The notes under the pieces are model-generated. The model ran no database searches and had not been told where the DNA came from. It saw only the letters and a list, made by a program, of their open reading frames with translations. A stretch of DNA of 64,000 nt from Polaribacter glomeratus (GTDB lineage: Bacteria > Bacteroidota > Bacteroidia > Flavobacteriales > Flavobacteriaceae): positions 406,767-470,766 of the forward strand of contig NZ_MSCM01000002.1 in assembly GCF_002954665.1 (NCBI RefSeq), read 5' to 3'. Positions 8,937-18,943 of the stretch are shown here, in pieces. The translations under genes and the position numbers were made by a program. How positions within the stretch are numbered: the stretch's first letter is position 1; every line of letters starts with the position of its first letter.

Positions 8937-10157
8937 TCATTTATTTTTTGCCCAAATTTTCTTTTGGCTCCAATCTTTTGAATTATCTGTCCAAAAAAGA
9001 TTGTCTGAAGCCAAACCTAACACTAAAAAAATTTCTGTACAGATATATAAACTTCCTGTAGAAATATAACGTTCTGCCATTTCTGGTTGATGTCCATAAA
9101 AACCAATGGTTAACCAACCATTCTCATCAAACATATCTTTGGCTTCTAAATGTTTTTTAATAACTGCTTTAAATGCTGATCGAACTTGACTTGGTGTAAT
9201 CTGTGTTGGTAATTTTTCAAACAACGCAATTTGTGAAAGTGCTTGAAATGCGCCAAATCTATAAGTTAATGAACGCCCAATTGGCGGATACGTTCCTTCT
9301 GGAGAAATTAATTTTTCTTGAATGATAGCGTATTGTTTTGCGCGGTTTAAAACTTCATCATATGCTGATTGTGCATTTTCATAACGCCAATTAGCAAGGT
9401 TTCCTTTTTTAGAAATTAACACATTCCAAATATCCAATAACATTGGATGAATGACAAAACTATTGTAATAATCCCAATGAAAGTTAGGACCATCGCCATA
9501 AATGCCGTCACCTAAATACCATTCTTTATGTTTGTTTAAAGCATACTGAATTCTAACCATATCTGCTTCTCCTTCAAATTTTAGAATTGCCGCTTCAATC
9601 ATCGCTGTAAATAATAACCAATTGTTATAACCTGGAGATAATCTTCTTGTTTTCTTTAAAGCGATTAAAATGTTTTTTTGAGTATTAATATCTAATCTTT
9701 CCCATAATTGGGTTGGCGCTCTTAATAAACCTTGCGCTAAAAAAGCAGCATCAACTAAAGCTTGACTACCATCACTAAAATTTAAATAATCTGCTGATGT
9801 TGGATTGGTTGCATTTTTTAAACATTGCAACGTCATCAGAATGTATTTTTTTCTTAATTTTCCTTCATCAGAAGCATCTAAACCTAACTCTAACCAAGGT
9901 GCAATTCCGGATAAAGTTCTACCAAAAGCTTCTAAATGTGTAAATTTTGATCTATCATTTACAGCATCCGAAGAGATTTCTACCGGCATTATTTTTTTGA
10001 GTTCATTTTTACTCAACGCATCTAAAACTGGGTGTGCAATTTTTAACATGGCGTCTACATAAAATTGACGATCTTGATTTTTAGTTTGTGCCAGAAATGT
10101 ATTTGAATTGGCTGTAAAGGCTATGATAAAGCTTAAGAGTATTAGTTTTAATTTCAT
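8937..10157 (-). CDS. Exported DUF2264 protein
   Basis: The 406-residue protein has an N-terminal signal peptide (~1-24) and a body typical of DUF2264: an opening HPVLDALSKNELKKIMPVE, then HLEAFGRTLSGIAPWLELG, NNWLLFTAMIEAAIL and GDGIYGDGPNFHWDYYNSFVIHPML. Members are predicted all-alpha toroids found beside polysaccharide-degrading enzymes; the biochemical function is not established. It is last in a tight run following the Tat-exported oxidoreductase (16-bp gap). A role on an oxidised or unsaturated uronate/rhamnose oligosaccharide is plausible from context only. Confidence 0.85.
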   Translation of the reverse strand: MKLKLILLSFIIAFTANSNTFLAQTKNQDRQFYVDAMLKIAHPVLDALSKNELKKIMPVEISSDAVNDRSKFTHLEAFGRTLSGIAPWLELGLDASDEGKLRKKYILMTLQCLKNATNPTSADYLNFSDGSQALVDAAFLAQGLLRAPTQLWERLDINTQKNILIALKKTRRLSPGYNNWLLFTAMIEAAILKFEGEADMVRIQYALNKHKEWYLGDGIYGDGPNFHWDYYNSFVIHPMLLDIWNVLISKKGNLANWRYENAQSAYDEVLNRAKQYAIIQEKLISPEGTYPPIGRSLTYRFGAFQALSQIALFEKLPTQITPSQVRSAFKAVIKKHLEAKDMFDENGWLTIGFYGHQPEMAERYISTGSLYICTEIFLVLGLASDNLFWTDNSKDWSQKKIWAKNK

Positions 10158-10173
10158 TAGATATTGTGTAATT

Positions 10174-11469
10174 TTAAAATTTTCTAGGTATTCTTTTACG
10201 CATTTTATTCGCTTGTTTATTATTGATGAATTTCTCTTTTTTAGGATTCCAATCTAAAGTTTCACCCAATTCATAAGCTATGTTCGCGATATTGCAAACA
10301 CTTGCAGTTCTGTGACCAATTTCTGCACCAGAAATAGTTTCTGATCTATTTTTTATAGCAGTTAACCAATCTTGATAATGATTTCCTTCTGATGGTTTTG
10401 TATTTATAAAACTAGGAGTTTCTTGCTGATTTGTTCCTGCATCAATCTCTAAATATTTTCTACTTACATCTAACGTTCCATTAGAACCTATAAAACGAAC
10501 ACCCCATTCTCTTCCAAAATCTTCATGAACCATTTCAATACCGTTTTCATAAAACATTCGCAAACCTCTTTTTGCATTTGGATCTTTAGGTGGGCTATAT
10601 TTTACAGGTCCTGTAGCGTCCATTCCTAAAACCCATTGCGCCACATCAAACATGTGTGCTCCCCAATCTGATAAAATTCCTCCTCCAGTTTCTTTAAAAT
10701 CTCTCCAATCTGGATAAAAACTCACTTTACTTGGTGCAATTCTATTATTATAAGTTAAAAGTGGCGCTGGTCCACACCATTTATTCCAATCAATTCCATT
10801 TGGTAAAACCTCTTCTGGTAAATCGTAATTTCTAGCAGGATCACCAACATTTACCAATACTTTTTTAACGTCTCCAATTCTTCCAGAGTTTACAATATCA
10901 CTTGCTTTTTGAAAACGTTCCCAAGAGCGTTGCATACTTCCTGTTTGAAAAACTGCTTTTGTTTTTTGTGCAGTGTCTACAAGGGCTCTTCCGTCTGCAA
11001 TTGAGTTTGTTAAGGGTTTTTCACAATAAACATCTTTCCCAGATTTCATTGCATCAATAGCTTGAATAGCGTGCCAATGATCTGGAGTTGCTACTAAAAC
11101 GGCATCAATATCTTTTCTTTCTAAGAGTTCTTGATAGTCTAAATAAGTAATTAGGCTTTTATAGGAATCTATATTTTTGTGTTTGGAATACAACCCTTCT
11201 ACATGGCTTTGAAAATTGGCTCTTTTTGTATCCCAAACATCACTTCCTGCAACAATCTGAGCATCCTTAGTATTCCATAAAAATTTATTAGCGAGTATGC
11301 AACCTTGTTTTCCTAAACCAATAAAACCTAAATTAATTTTATCACTCGGTGGCGTATAACCTCTTCCTAAAACATGTCTTGGCACAATGGTAATTGCAGC
11401 AAAAGCTAAAGAAGTATTTCTAATAAAATCTCGTCTAGAAACGTTAAATTTTTTTGATTTTTCTATCAT
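10174..11469 (-). CDS. Tat-exported Gfo/Idh/MocA-family oxidoreductase
   Basis: The 431-residue protein begins with a twin-arginine signal (VSRRDFIRNTSLAFAAITIVP, residues ~10-30). A Rossmann NAD(P) fold follows (LGFIGLGKQG, ~47-56), then the family's CEKPLTNS motif and the catalytic-region GGGILSDWGAHMFDVAQWVLG. Tat export implies folding with bound cofactor and action in the periplasm. Relatives oxidise sugars or glycosides, including C3 oxidation that feeds DUF1080 enzymes. It lies between the GH106-like gene (9-bp gap) and DUF2264 (16-bp gap), in the same cluster as two DUF1080 proteins. The exact substrate cannot be read from the sequence. Confidence 0.92.
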   Translation of the reverse strand: MIEKSKKFNVSRRDFIRNTSLAFAAITIVPRHVLGRGYTPPSDKINLGFIGLGKQGCILANKFLWNTKDAQIVAGSDVWDTKRANFQSHVEGLYSKHKNIDSYKSLITYLDYQELLERKDIDAVLVATPDHWHAIQAIDAMKSGKDVYCEKPLTNSIADGRALVDTAQKTKAVFQTGSMQRSWERFQKASDIVNSGRIGDVKKVLVNVGDPARNYDLPEEVLPNGIDWNKWCGPAPLLTYNNRIAPSKVSFYPDWRDFKETGGGILSDWGAHMFDVAQWVLGMDATGPVKYSPPKDPNAKRGLRMFYENGIEMVHEDFGREWGVRFIGSNGTLDVSRKYLEIDAGTNQQETPSFINTKPSEGNHYQDWLTAIKNRSETISGAEIGHRTASVCNIANIAYELGETLDWNPKKEKFINNKQANKMRKRIPRKF

Positions 11470-11478
11470 AAGTATAAA

Positions 11479-13701
11479 TTATTTCTCTACCCAAAATGTG
11501 CTACTTACAGGCGATAAATTTAATTGATATTTTGTGTACATTTCACCCTTTATTTTTTGATAAATTCCTTTTCTAAGATTAGAAACTTCTCCGTTTTTAG
11601 GGTTCCAATTTTCTAACTGAACTTTACCTCTTAAAAATACAGTTGTATTAATTTCTTGATCACTAGAATTTGCAAAATAATAGTTGTTTTTACCTTCTTT
11701 TACTTTGTGCAAATAAGAAAATAATCCTAATTCACTTTTAATTATTGGGTTATTTTCAAAATAAACAGAAGGATTTGGATGAAAATTTTCAATCGTTTTT
11801 TCTAGTATTTCTTTGGATGGATTTGCAAGAAAAACTGCTTTTCCACCTTTTTTATTCGTCTGAACTTGTCCGTTTTTAGACGCTTCTTTACCAAATAAAT
11901 CATTGATTAGCGCAACAACTTGTTCATCTTTTCCTATTTCTGATGATTTTGATGGCAATAAAGTAGTTGCAATTACTTTTCCTCCTGCATCATAAAATTG
12001 TTTTATCTTTTGAAGTGCTTTTACAGAAATCACTTTACCACCAGGAATAATTATCACTTTATAGTCTTGATGATTTACTTTATTATTTAATATTATAGAT
12101 TTATTTTCAAGTACATATGTATCAGTAATTAAAAATTCTGGATGTACAAACGTAAAATCTTGTCGAATTTCATTTGTTAAAATACTTCCTATTTGTTGAT
12201 AATCGGCTTCTGGATATGCCCAAGTTCCTGCTCTTATATTCTCTGGAGCGTCAAAATAAAAACCTGCTTGTAAACTTTCTATAGGATATAAAATAGCGAT
12301 TTCAGAAACTTTTCTTCCACCTTGAAGCATATAACAAGAGCGACCAAAATAATTATTATACGCAGGTAAAACTGGTGCTAACTTTTCACTTTCTGCAGAA
12401 ATTAACGGCGGAATTCCTATTTTCTCTGGATTGTACCACATGCCATGAGGCACCATAAAATTAACACCTCTTACCAATAGTTCCATTGCAGCTCTGTACA
12501 GCATCTTTTCATCAACAGTATCCTCTTTAAACGCGCCATAAACCTCTGCAGAAACTATAGGTTTATCATAATAATCGGCAGCTGAGCTTATCATTTTATA
12601 ACCATCTCGTCCATGACCATAATTGATAATTGCATCGGTTAAAGGAAGATCTGTATATCTAAAAAACTTAAAAATATCTCCATGCATGTCAACTGGTTGA
12701 ATGGCGTAATTTCCTGGCGGATGACCTGTATTTTTTAAACCATATTTTTCTGTCCAGTTTTTTACTTGTTTTGGATATCCTTCTGCCAATAACTCTGATC
12801 GTGTATTAAAAAAAGCAACGCGTGCAGCTTCCGTTTCTAGCCCAATATCATACCACAAAGCAGGATAATATAAAGTTGGCGAAAACCCGTTTACTTCTTT
12901 AAATTTTTCGTTAAATTTACCTGTCCAAGTTCGTTCTCTTCTTAAAAAACCAACATCATCAAAAAATGTTAATTGAATGGTATTTTTAAAATACGAGCTA
13001 AAACGTTTTGCATATTCATCATACGTTAAATTTATAAACTGATCTACAGCAGCTGGATCCATCGCATCAACTGGCATATAACTTTTCCAAAAAGTTGCTG
13101 GCGTACACATATAAAATTGAACCGTCCAATTTCCTTTTCTAGGAAAATTCCAAGTCAATAATTTATTTTCAATAAAAGGAGCTAAATCAATACGCTCTTT
13201 TGTATCCATATCCATTCCTACCGCCGCCATTAATTTACCTTGAGGAACAAAACTTTTAAAAACAGCTCCTCTAATAATTTTAAATTCAATTTTTTCTAAA
13301 CTTTTACGCACATGCTGCGGATAATCTCTTTCAATTTTTCCGCCAGCAGTTCCGCTCGGGAAACCAACATCATCATATAAGATAATATTCAAATCCATAT
13401 TTTTAGCCTTCTCTAAAATAAGTTTGTATTTTTCAAAATACACTTCGCTTAAAAACTCTGGCGTCATATTATGCATCGGTAAAACAGCAATTCCGCTAAA
13501 ATTCATCCGTTTAGCTTCTTGCATTTGTCTCTGAATTTCCGCATCTTCTAAATCTCCATTCATGTGCCAAAAAGGCATTGGCATAAACTGACTTAATGGG
13601 TTTTTAAAATTATTTTTGTGTGTAATTTCTTTGGATTGAGCAACTGAAAAAAAACAGTTTGTTAGTAGTAAAAAAAATGTAAAAATTAGTATCTTTTTCA
13701 T
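11479..13701 (-). CDS. Exported GH106-like glycoside hydrolase (alpha-L-rhamnosidase-related)
   Basis: The 740-residue protein has a signal peptide (~1-21). It opens with the clan signature MPFWHMNGDLEDAEIQRQMQEAKRMNFSGIAV (residues ~42-75), seen in GH106-related families. Later come LTFFDDVGFLRRERTWTG, a glutamine-amidotransferase-like region (KVIIIPGGKVISV, ~550) and a C-terminal beta domain. It is shorter than the 1115-residue GH106 encoded at 34355-37702 and lacks the second galactose-binding-like domain seen there. The rhamnosidase role is likely given the adjacent rhamnose mutarotase, but the family assignment is less secure than for the longer protein. Confidence 0.75.
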   Translation of the reverse strand: MKKILIFTFFLLLTNCFFSVAQSKEITHKNNFKNPLSQFMPMPFWHMNGDLEDAEIQRQMQEAKRMNFSGIAVLPMHNMTPEFLSEVYFEKYKLILEKAKNMDLNIILYDDVGFPSGTAGGKIERDYPQHVRKSLEKIEFKIIRGAVFKSFVPQGKLMAAVGMDMDTKERIDLAPFIENKLLTWNFPRKGNWTVQFYMCTPATFWKSYMPVDAMDPAAVDQFINLTYDEYAKRFSSYFKNTIQLTFFDDVGFLRRERTWTGKFNEKFKEVNGFSPTLYYPALWYDIGLETEAARVAFFNTRSELLAEGYPKQVKNWTEKYGLKNTGHPPGNYAIQPVDMHGDIFKFFRYTDLPLTDAIINYGHGRDGYKMISSAADYYDKPIVSAEVYGAFKEDTVDEKMLYRAAMELLVRGVNFMVPHGMWYNPEKIGIPPLISAESEKLAPVLPAYNNYFGRSCYMLQGGRKVSEIAILYPIESLQAGFYFDAPENIRAGTWAYPEADYQQIGSILTNEIRQDFTFVHPEFLITDTYVLENKSIILNNKVNHQDYKVIIIPGGKVISVKALQKIKQFYDAGGKVIATTLLPSKSSEIGKDEQVVALINDLFGKEASKNGQVQTNKKGGKAVFLANPSKEILEKTIENFHPNPSVYFENNPIIKSELGLFSYLHKVKEGKNNYYFANSSDQEINTTVFLRGKVQLENWNPKNGEVSNLRKGIYQKIKGEMYTKYQLNLSPVSSTFWVEK

Positions 13702-13778
13702 CTGTGATTATTATTTTTTAGTTTTTGAGGTATATTTTGTGATTACATCTTTTAAAAAAAAATCAAAAAAGAGCTATA

Positions 13779-14096
13779 CTACTCTAAATAAAACACCTCT
13801 TTAAGTGGTTTTGAGACCGGTGAATTATCTTTATTCACTTCCATAATATCTTTCATATAATCCCACCATTTTTTTACAACAGGACTTTCTGATAAATCTT
13901 GAGAACTAAAACCCCATTCCACTTTTTGAAAGGCAAAAAGCGTATTCGTTTCTTCATCAAAAAAAATAGAATATTCGCTTACACCTGCCTGTTTTAACAA
14001 TACTTTTAATTCCGGCCAAATAGCATTGTGTCTTTTAAAATAGGTGTCTTTTTGACCTTCTTTCAATTTCATTTTAAAAGCTATTCTATTTTTCAT
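13779..14096 (-). CDS. rhaM: L-rhamnose mutarotase
   Basis: The 105-residue cytoplasmic protein matches the RhaM/DUF718 family over its whole length (RIAFKMKLKEGQKDTYFKR, HNAIWPELKVLLKQAGVSEY, FDEETNTLFAF, WWDYMKDIM). The conserved His in KRHNAIWPEL is present. It interconverts the alpha and beta anomers of L-rhamnose. In this cluster it points directly to L-rhamnose as a released monomer, in agreement with GH78 and GH106 nearby. No rhamnose isomerase, kinase or aldolase lies in the window. The gene ends in TAG, has no signal peptide, and is flanked by gaps of 77 and 94 bp. Confidence 0.93.
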   Translation of the reverse strand: MKNRIAFKMKLKEGQKDTYFKRHNAIWPELKVLLKQAGVSEYSIFFDEETNTLFAFQKVEWGFSSQDLSESPVVKKWWDYMKDIMEVNKDNSPVSKPLKEVFYLE

Positions 14097-14190
14097 TTTT
14101 CTAAACTGTTTTAATTTAAACCATTATTTGTTTGTTCCCAGTGATTTCAATGATTCTGGTAGATTTTTTTTTGGTTTAACCTCCTAAATA

Positions 14191-15297
14191 TTAATTTTTT
14201 AGTTTTAAAACCTCACTTCCTGCTAACAAAAAAGCTCCTGTTCCGTAATTTTGCCAACTATTTGCGTCGGCTGGTCTTGGATCAAAACCAATATTTTGTA
14301 CCCAACCAATCATTCCGTTTTCATGCTGACATTTAGCCAAAGCAATCCATCCTTTTTTTACCGATGGCAAGTATGTATCTTTGTCTAACATGCCGTTATT
14401 AACTCCCCAAGCCAAAGCAAATGTGAAAAAACCACTTCCGCTAACTTCACCATGATTAAAAGATTCTGGCGATAATAAACTTGTGCGCCACAAGCCATCT
14501 TCTGGTTGTAATGCTAGTATTTTAGCCGCCATTTCTTTGTACAAATTTTCGTAAAAAGCACGATGTTTGTAGTCTTTTGGCATATCATCTAACACTAAAG
14601 CCAAACCACCAATTACCCAACCATTACCTCTTGACCAGAATATTTTTTTGCCGTTTTCTCCTTTTTTATCAGATGGTTTTCCTTCCCATAAAAAACGAAC
14701 ATCTCTAGCAAATAACTGCTCTTCTTTGTCGTATAATAAATCATACGTTTGTTTGTAATATTTGTGCATTTCATCCAAATATTTTTCATCATTTTTTAAT
14801 TTTGCATAACTCGCTAAAACCGGAGGCGCCATAAATAAAGCATCACACCACCACCACAGCGTTTGCATATCTTTACCTTTAATTCCTTCTCTCCAAGGAT
14901 GCGGATCAAATAAATGCTGTTGAATAAAGGTATCTGTTGGTTCTAGGTTTACTAAATCTTTTCTAGTAGAATTGATGTAGATATATGCATATGAAATTGC
15001 AATATCATCTGCATGAAAAAATCTATTAAAAGGTTTCCACGCATTTCTATGTCCCATTGTTTTCAAGGCTGCTATAAAAGTCTGATTAGACGTTTCTTGA
15101 TGCGCTCTAGCTACACCAGTATAATACGCTCCATTTGTCCAATCTGTAGGATCAACTGCATAAATAGGATGTGCTTCTTGCCATTCTAAAGCTTCCACCA
15201 TTGCTTGTTCAATCTTTGATGTATCAAAAATTTCTTGAGCAACTGAACAGTTAAAAAGTGTAAAAACAGTTACTAGTGTTAAAATTGATTTCTTCAT
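14191..15297 (-). CDS. GH105 unsaturated rhamnogalacturonyl/glucuronyl hydrolase
   Basis: The 368-residue exported protein (signal peptide ~1-20) has the GH88/GH105 six-hairpin fold signature. Marks are [42 protein letters not shown] (containing the likely catalytic Asp) and [21 protein letters not shown]. These enzymes hydrate the 4,5-double bond of unsaturated uronic acids left by polysaccharide lyases, releasing the residue from rhamnose or another sugar. Its presence implies lyase-generated oligosaccharides. It starts 2 bp after the GH3 stop, so the two are co-translated. Confidence 0.93.
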   Translation of the reverse strand: MKKSILTLVTVFTLFNCSVAQEIFDTSKIEQAMVEALEWQEAHPIYAVDPTDWTNGAYYTGVARAHQETSNQTFIAALKTMGHRNAWKPFNRFFHADDIAISYAYIYINSTRKDLVNLEPTDTFIQQHLFDPHPWREGIKGKDMQTLWWWCDALFMAPPVLASYAKLKNDEKYLDEMHKYYKQTYDLLYDKEEQLFARDVRFLWEGKPSDKKGENGKKIFWSRGNGWVIGGLALVLDDMPKDYKHRAFYENLYKEMAAKILALQPEDGLWRTSLLSPESFNHGEVSGSGFFTFALAWGVNNGMLDKDTYLPSVKKGWIALAKCQHENGMIGWVQNIGFDPRPADANSWQNYGTGAFLLAGSEVLKLKN

Positions 15298-15299
15298 TT

Positions 15300-17573
15300 T
15301 TAATTTTTTAATTTAAAGTTTGATTCTAAATAGTTTTTAGATGATGTTCCTATCATTACTCTATAATCTCCTGCTTCAAAAATTTTCTCCATTTTGATGC
15401 CCGTAAATTCTAACATTTTTGGGGTGATTGTAAATGTTACGGTTTTACTTTCTCCAGGATTTAACTCAATTTTTTCAAATCCTTTTAACTCTTTATCTGG
15501 TCTGGTAACTGAGCCAATTTCATCTTTTAGATACATTTGAACTACTTCTTTTGCTTTTACAGTTCCTGTATTTTTTACGGTTACACTTGCTGTAATTTCT
15601 GAGTTTGGTGTAATTTCTGAACTCGATAATTTGATATCAGGATATTCAAAAGTTGCATAACTTAAACCAAATCCGAATGGATAAAGAGGTCCGTCTTCTA
15701 AAAATAGATATCCTTTTTTAAAGTTGATTTCTTTCATACTATAATGAAACGGCATTTGACCAATTGATCTTGGAACAGTAACTGGTAATTTTCCTGAAGG
15801 TGATACATCACCAAAAATAATTTTCGCAGTAGATTCATCTCCAAATTCACTCAAATCCCAAGTATCTAAAATTGCGTCTGCTTTTTCTGCAATCATATTA
15901 ATTGATAAGGTTCTTCTATGTTTTAACACCACAATTACAGGTTTTCCTAAGGCTTTAATTTTTTCTACCAATTCGTCTTGAGCGCCAACAGGATCAATAG
16001 TTGCTCTGTCGCCTAAAGTGCTGTTACTAAAATAGGCTTCTTTGGATGTAAACTCATCTCCACCTAAAAACAGAATTGTAACATCTGCATTTTGCGCAAT
16101 GTTTACCAAATTAGCAATTGCTTTTGGATCTCTTTCTAATAATTTTGGAGCACCACCTTTTTCATCAGTAAGTTGAAAGCCTTTTTCTGAAATAAAACTT
16201 ACATTTTTACCAGCAACTGTTTCAAACATTGCTTTTGTATTTTCTTTTAAAAGCGGACCTAAAAGTGCTATTTTTATTGATTTATTCTTAGTTAAAGGAA
16301 GCGTGTTTTTTTCATTTTTTAATAAAATGATAGATTCTAAATCCGCTTCTTTTGCCAATTCTAAAGATGATTCTGCACGAACTCCTTTTTGCACTTCTTC
16401 CATATTTATATATGGATTATCAAACAAACCTAAAATGAATTTTGTTCTTAAAACACGTTTTACAGACCTGTCTATTAATTTTTCTAAAGCCGGATTTTTC
16501 TTCACCATTTCCGGTAAATATGCGTACGAATCTTCTGCATATAAATCAATATCAATTCCAGCTTCTAAACCCATTTGAGCTGCTGCTTCTGGTGATTCTG
16601 CTACTTTCATAAAATAATACAATCGTGCAATATCATTAGAATCGGAAACTACATATCCATCAAAACCCCATTCATCACGCAAAACACCTGTTAATAATGC
16701 TGCGTTTCCATGACTTGCAATTCCGTTTAAATCTCCATGAGAAGCCATAATTCCCAAAGTTCTTGCTTCCTTAATGGCAGTTTCAAAAGGCGGATAAATT
16801 TCATCAATTAATGTTCTTTCTGATATTTCAATCGCAGCAAAATTAGAACCACCCAACACTTGACCATAACCAGCAAAATGTTTTGCAACTGCGCCAATAT
16901 GTGTTCCTTTTCCTAAACCTTCATAATTTCCTTGCACACCAATAATGGCGTTTTTAACCATTTCAGTAGTTAAAAAAGTGTCTTCTCCAAAGGCTTCACT
17001 CATTCTACCAAAACGCGGATCACGCACAACATCTGCTTCTGGCGAATGGCACATGTGCATCCCTCGCAAACGTGCTTCTTTACCAACCACATCCCAAATT
17101 CTGTTTACTAAACTCGGATTAAAAGAGGCTGCAGAAGTCATTGGTCTTCCAAATTTTGTAGACCCAGCTGCATCCACTCCATTGTAAGATTCTGTAACAA
17201 ATAAAGCCGGAATTCCCCATCTATTATGGGAAATAATATATTTTTGCAATTCGTTATTTAACTTTGCCGCATCAACAGGACTCAAATGTTCTCCAGGATT
17301 TTTAATTCCGGCAATTCCTATTTTTAGCTTTTCAATTACTTTTTCAGATAATTTTAAATTGCCTTTTTCATCTGCTTCAACGCCAATATTTGCATGAAAA
17401 ATTCGCATTTGAGCTACTTTTTCTTCTAAGGATAATAACGGTAATAATGCTTCTACTCTTTCATCGATTGATAAATTTGCATTTTTATAATCTTTAGAAC
17501 TAGCTTTTGTTTGTCCGCTAGTTTGAAAGATAAAAGTGAGTACTGTTAATATTAAAATGTATGCTTTGTTCAT
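15300..17573 (-). CDS. GH3 beta-glycosidase (xylosidase/glucosidase type)
   Basis: This 757-residue exported enzyme (signal peptide ~1-20) has the full GH3 layout: the N-terminal barrel with [16 protein letters not shown] and nucleophile motif [10 protein letters not shown], the alpha/beta sandwich domain, and a C-terminal fibronectin-III domain ([24 protein letters not shown]). It cleaves non-reducing beta-linked sugars, probably in the periplasm. A second, longer GH3 lies at 38620-40986; the two probably differ in specificity. Beta-xylosidase or beta-glucosidase activity cannot be decided here. The gap to the GH43 gene upstream is 4 bp. Confidence 0.93.
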   Translation of the reverse strand: MNKAYILILTVLTFIFQTSGQTKASSKDYKNANLSIDERVEALLPLLSLEEKVAQMRIFHANIGVEADEKGNLKLSEKVIEKLKIGIAGIKNPGEHLSPVDAAKLNNELQKYIISHNRWGIPALFVTESYNGVDAAGSTKFGRPMTSAASFNPSLVNRIWDVVGKEARLRGMHMCHSPEADVVRDPRFGRMSEAFGEDTFLTTEMVKNAIIGVQGNYEGLGKGTHIGAVAKHFAGYGQVLGGSNFAAIEISERTLIDEIYPPFETAIKEARTLGIMASHGDLNGIASHGNAALLTGVLRDEWGFDGYVVSDSNDIARLYYFMKVAESPEAAAQMGLEAGIDIDLYAEDSYAYLPEMVKKNPALEKLIDRSVKRVLRTKFILGLFDNPYINMEEVQKGVRAESSLELAKEADLESIILLKNEKNTLPLTKNKSIKIALLGPLLKENTKAMFETVAGKNVSFISEKGFQLTDEKGGAPKLLERDPKAIANLVNIAQNADVTILFLGGDEFTSKEAYFSNSTLGDRATIDPVGAQDELVEKIKALGKPVIVVLKHRRTLSINMIAEKADAILDTWDLSEFGDESTAKIIFGDVSPSGKLPVTVPRSIGQMPFHYSMKEINFKKGYLFLEDGPLYPFGFGLSYATFEYPDIKLSSSEITPNSEITASVTVKNTGTVKAKEVVQMYLKDEIGSVTRPDKELKGFEKIELNPGESKTVTFTITPKMLEFTGIKMEKIFEAGDYRVMIGTSSKNYLESNFKLKN

Positions 17574-17577
17574 AATT

Positions 17578-18942
17578 TTACTTTAAAAATTGAAAACTAT
17601 CAAAGGTTACTAAATCTTGTTTTTTGACTTTAAAAACAAAACAAAGAGTTTTTATATTGGATAGTTTTTTTAATTTGAATTCTTGGTTTTTCTTATCAGA
17701 AACTGATAAACAAACTGTTTGTAGTAATTTTCCTTTTGGTGAATTTTCTCTGATTTCAATTTCCGTTTTTTGATGCACAGTAACAGAAAATGAAATCTTC
17801 TTTTTATCTGATAATCCTTTTATATTTTGATACACTAAAAAATCATTATTACTGATGTCATGCAGCACAAATCCACCATCTTTATTTTCTTTTTTTGAAA
17901 TCCCTTCGGATATAAAATAATCTTCCGCTTCAATTTTTCCTTGATTTGCGTCGTAATTTCCAACGCCAATTGCATCAACTCTAATTATTGCCATTTCGCC
18001 ATTTTCTTTATAATGAACGTAGCTTATAAAAGTATCTCTGAAATAGCGATTTCCTGTTTGGCTGATATCACAATACGCAAAATAGGTTTGATTGTGCCAC
18101 TCAAAAAACGAACCATGTCTACCTTGTTGAAATCCAGAAGGCCAAGTTGGTTTGTCATATCCATCAGCAAAACTGTCTAAATTTAAAATAGATCCTTTGC
18201 AATCAAAAGGTCCATATGGACTATTTGAAACTCCATAAAAAACGCCCCAAGACAAATAATACTTTCCATTCATTTTATGCATAAAAGGTTTGTCATCTGT
18301 TGGTTTTTCTGTGTTTTTTCCATCTAAATTATAAGGCCCCTTCGGATTTGTGATTTCTAACTTTCTTGGTTTTTCTGCAAGGCTCATCATATCATCATTT
18401 AACTTTGCGATATAATAATCCCAAACACCGAAAATGATATAATGATCGCCATTATCTTCTAAAATGGCCATGTCATATTCATCCGTAGGCGTTAAATCTG
18501 ATGTTAACAAAGGTTTCCCCAAAACATCTTTCCAAGGTCCAATTGGCGAGTCACCAACCACAACTCCTGTTTGCTGATTTCCTTCAGAAAAATACCAAAA
18601 ATATTTTCCGCTTTTATATGCCACATCTGTTGCCCAACAACTTTCAAAAGGCTTTCCAATATAAGTTTCTTCTGGTTTTAAAACGCTTTCTTGTTTCCAA
18701 TTTACCAAATCTGGCGAAGACCAAATCCACCAATCTTCCATCACAAATTTCTTGTTTTCTATGGATGTATCGTGCGATGCATACACATAGGCTGTATCGT
18801 TGAAAATGTGAATATGCGGGTCATTTAGACCTTTATTTGGCACAATCGGATTTTGTGAAAACACTGAATTCGATATCAATATTCCTAACACAAAACTTGA
18901 TTTTAAAATGCTGCTAGTTAAATTCATTGTTGATTTGTTCAT
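17578..18942 (-). CDS. GH43-type five-blade propeller glycosidase with C-terminal carbohydrate-binding-like domain
   Basis: The 454-residue exported protein (signal ~1-29) has GH43 propeller motifs. GLNDPHIHIFNDTAYVYASHD carries the likely catalytic base Asp, CWATDVAYKSGKYFWYFSEG and EYDMAILEDNGDHYIIFGVW follow, and GRHGSFFEW lies near the end. A C-terminal segment (~335-454) starting KIEAEDYF resembles a CBM6-like beta-sandwich. GH43 members are beta-xylosidases or alpha-L-arabinofuranosidases; related propellers can act on galactose or rhamnose-containing side chains. The 1-bp gap to the upstream oxidoreductase gene indicates tight co-expression. Confidence 0.88.
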   Translation of the reverse strand: MNKSTMNLTSSILKSSFVLGILISNSVFSQNPIVPNKGLNDPHIHIFNDTAYVYASHDTSIENKKFVMEDWWIWSSPDLVNWKQESVLKPEETYIGKPFESCWATDVAYKSGKYFWYFSEGNQQTGVVVGDSPIGPWKDVLGKPLLTSDLTPTDEYDMAILEDNGDHYIIFGVWDYYIAKLNDDMMSLAEKPRKLEITNPKGPYNLDGKNTEKPTDDKPFMHKMNGKYYLSWGVFYGVSNSPYGPFDCKGSILNLDSFADGYDKPTWPSGFQQGRHGSFFEWHNQTYFAYCDISQTGNRYFRDTFISYVHYKENGEMAIIRVDAIGVGNYDANQGKIEAEDYFISEGISKKENKDGGFVLHDISNNDFLVYQNIKGLSDKKKISFSVTVHQKTEIEIRENSPKGKLLQTVCLSVSDKKNQEFKLKKLSNIKTLCFVFKVKKQDLVTFDSFQFLK

Positions 18943-18943
18943 T

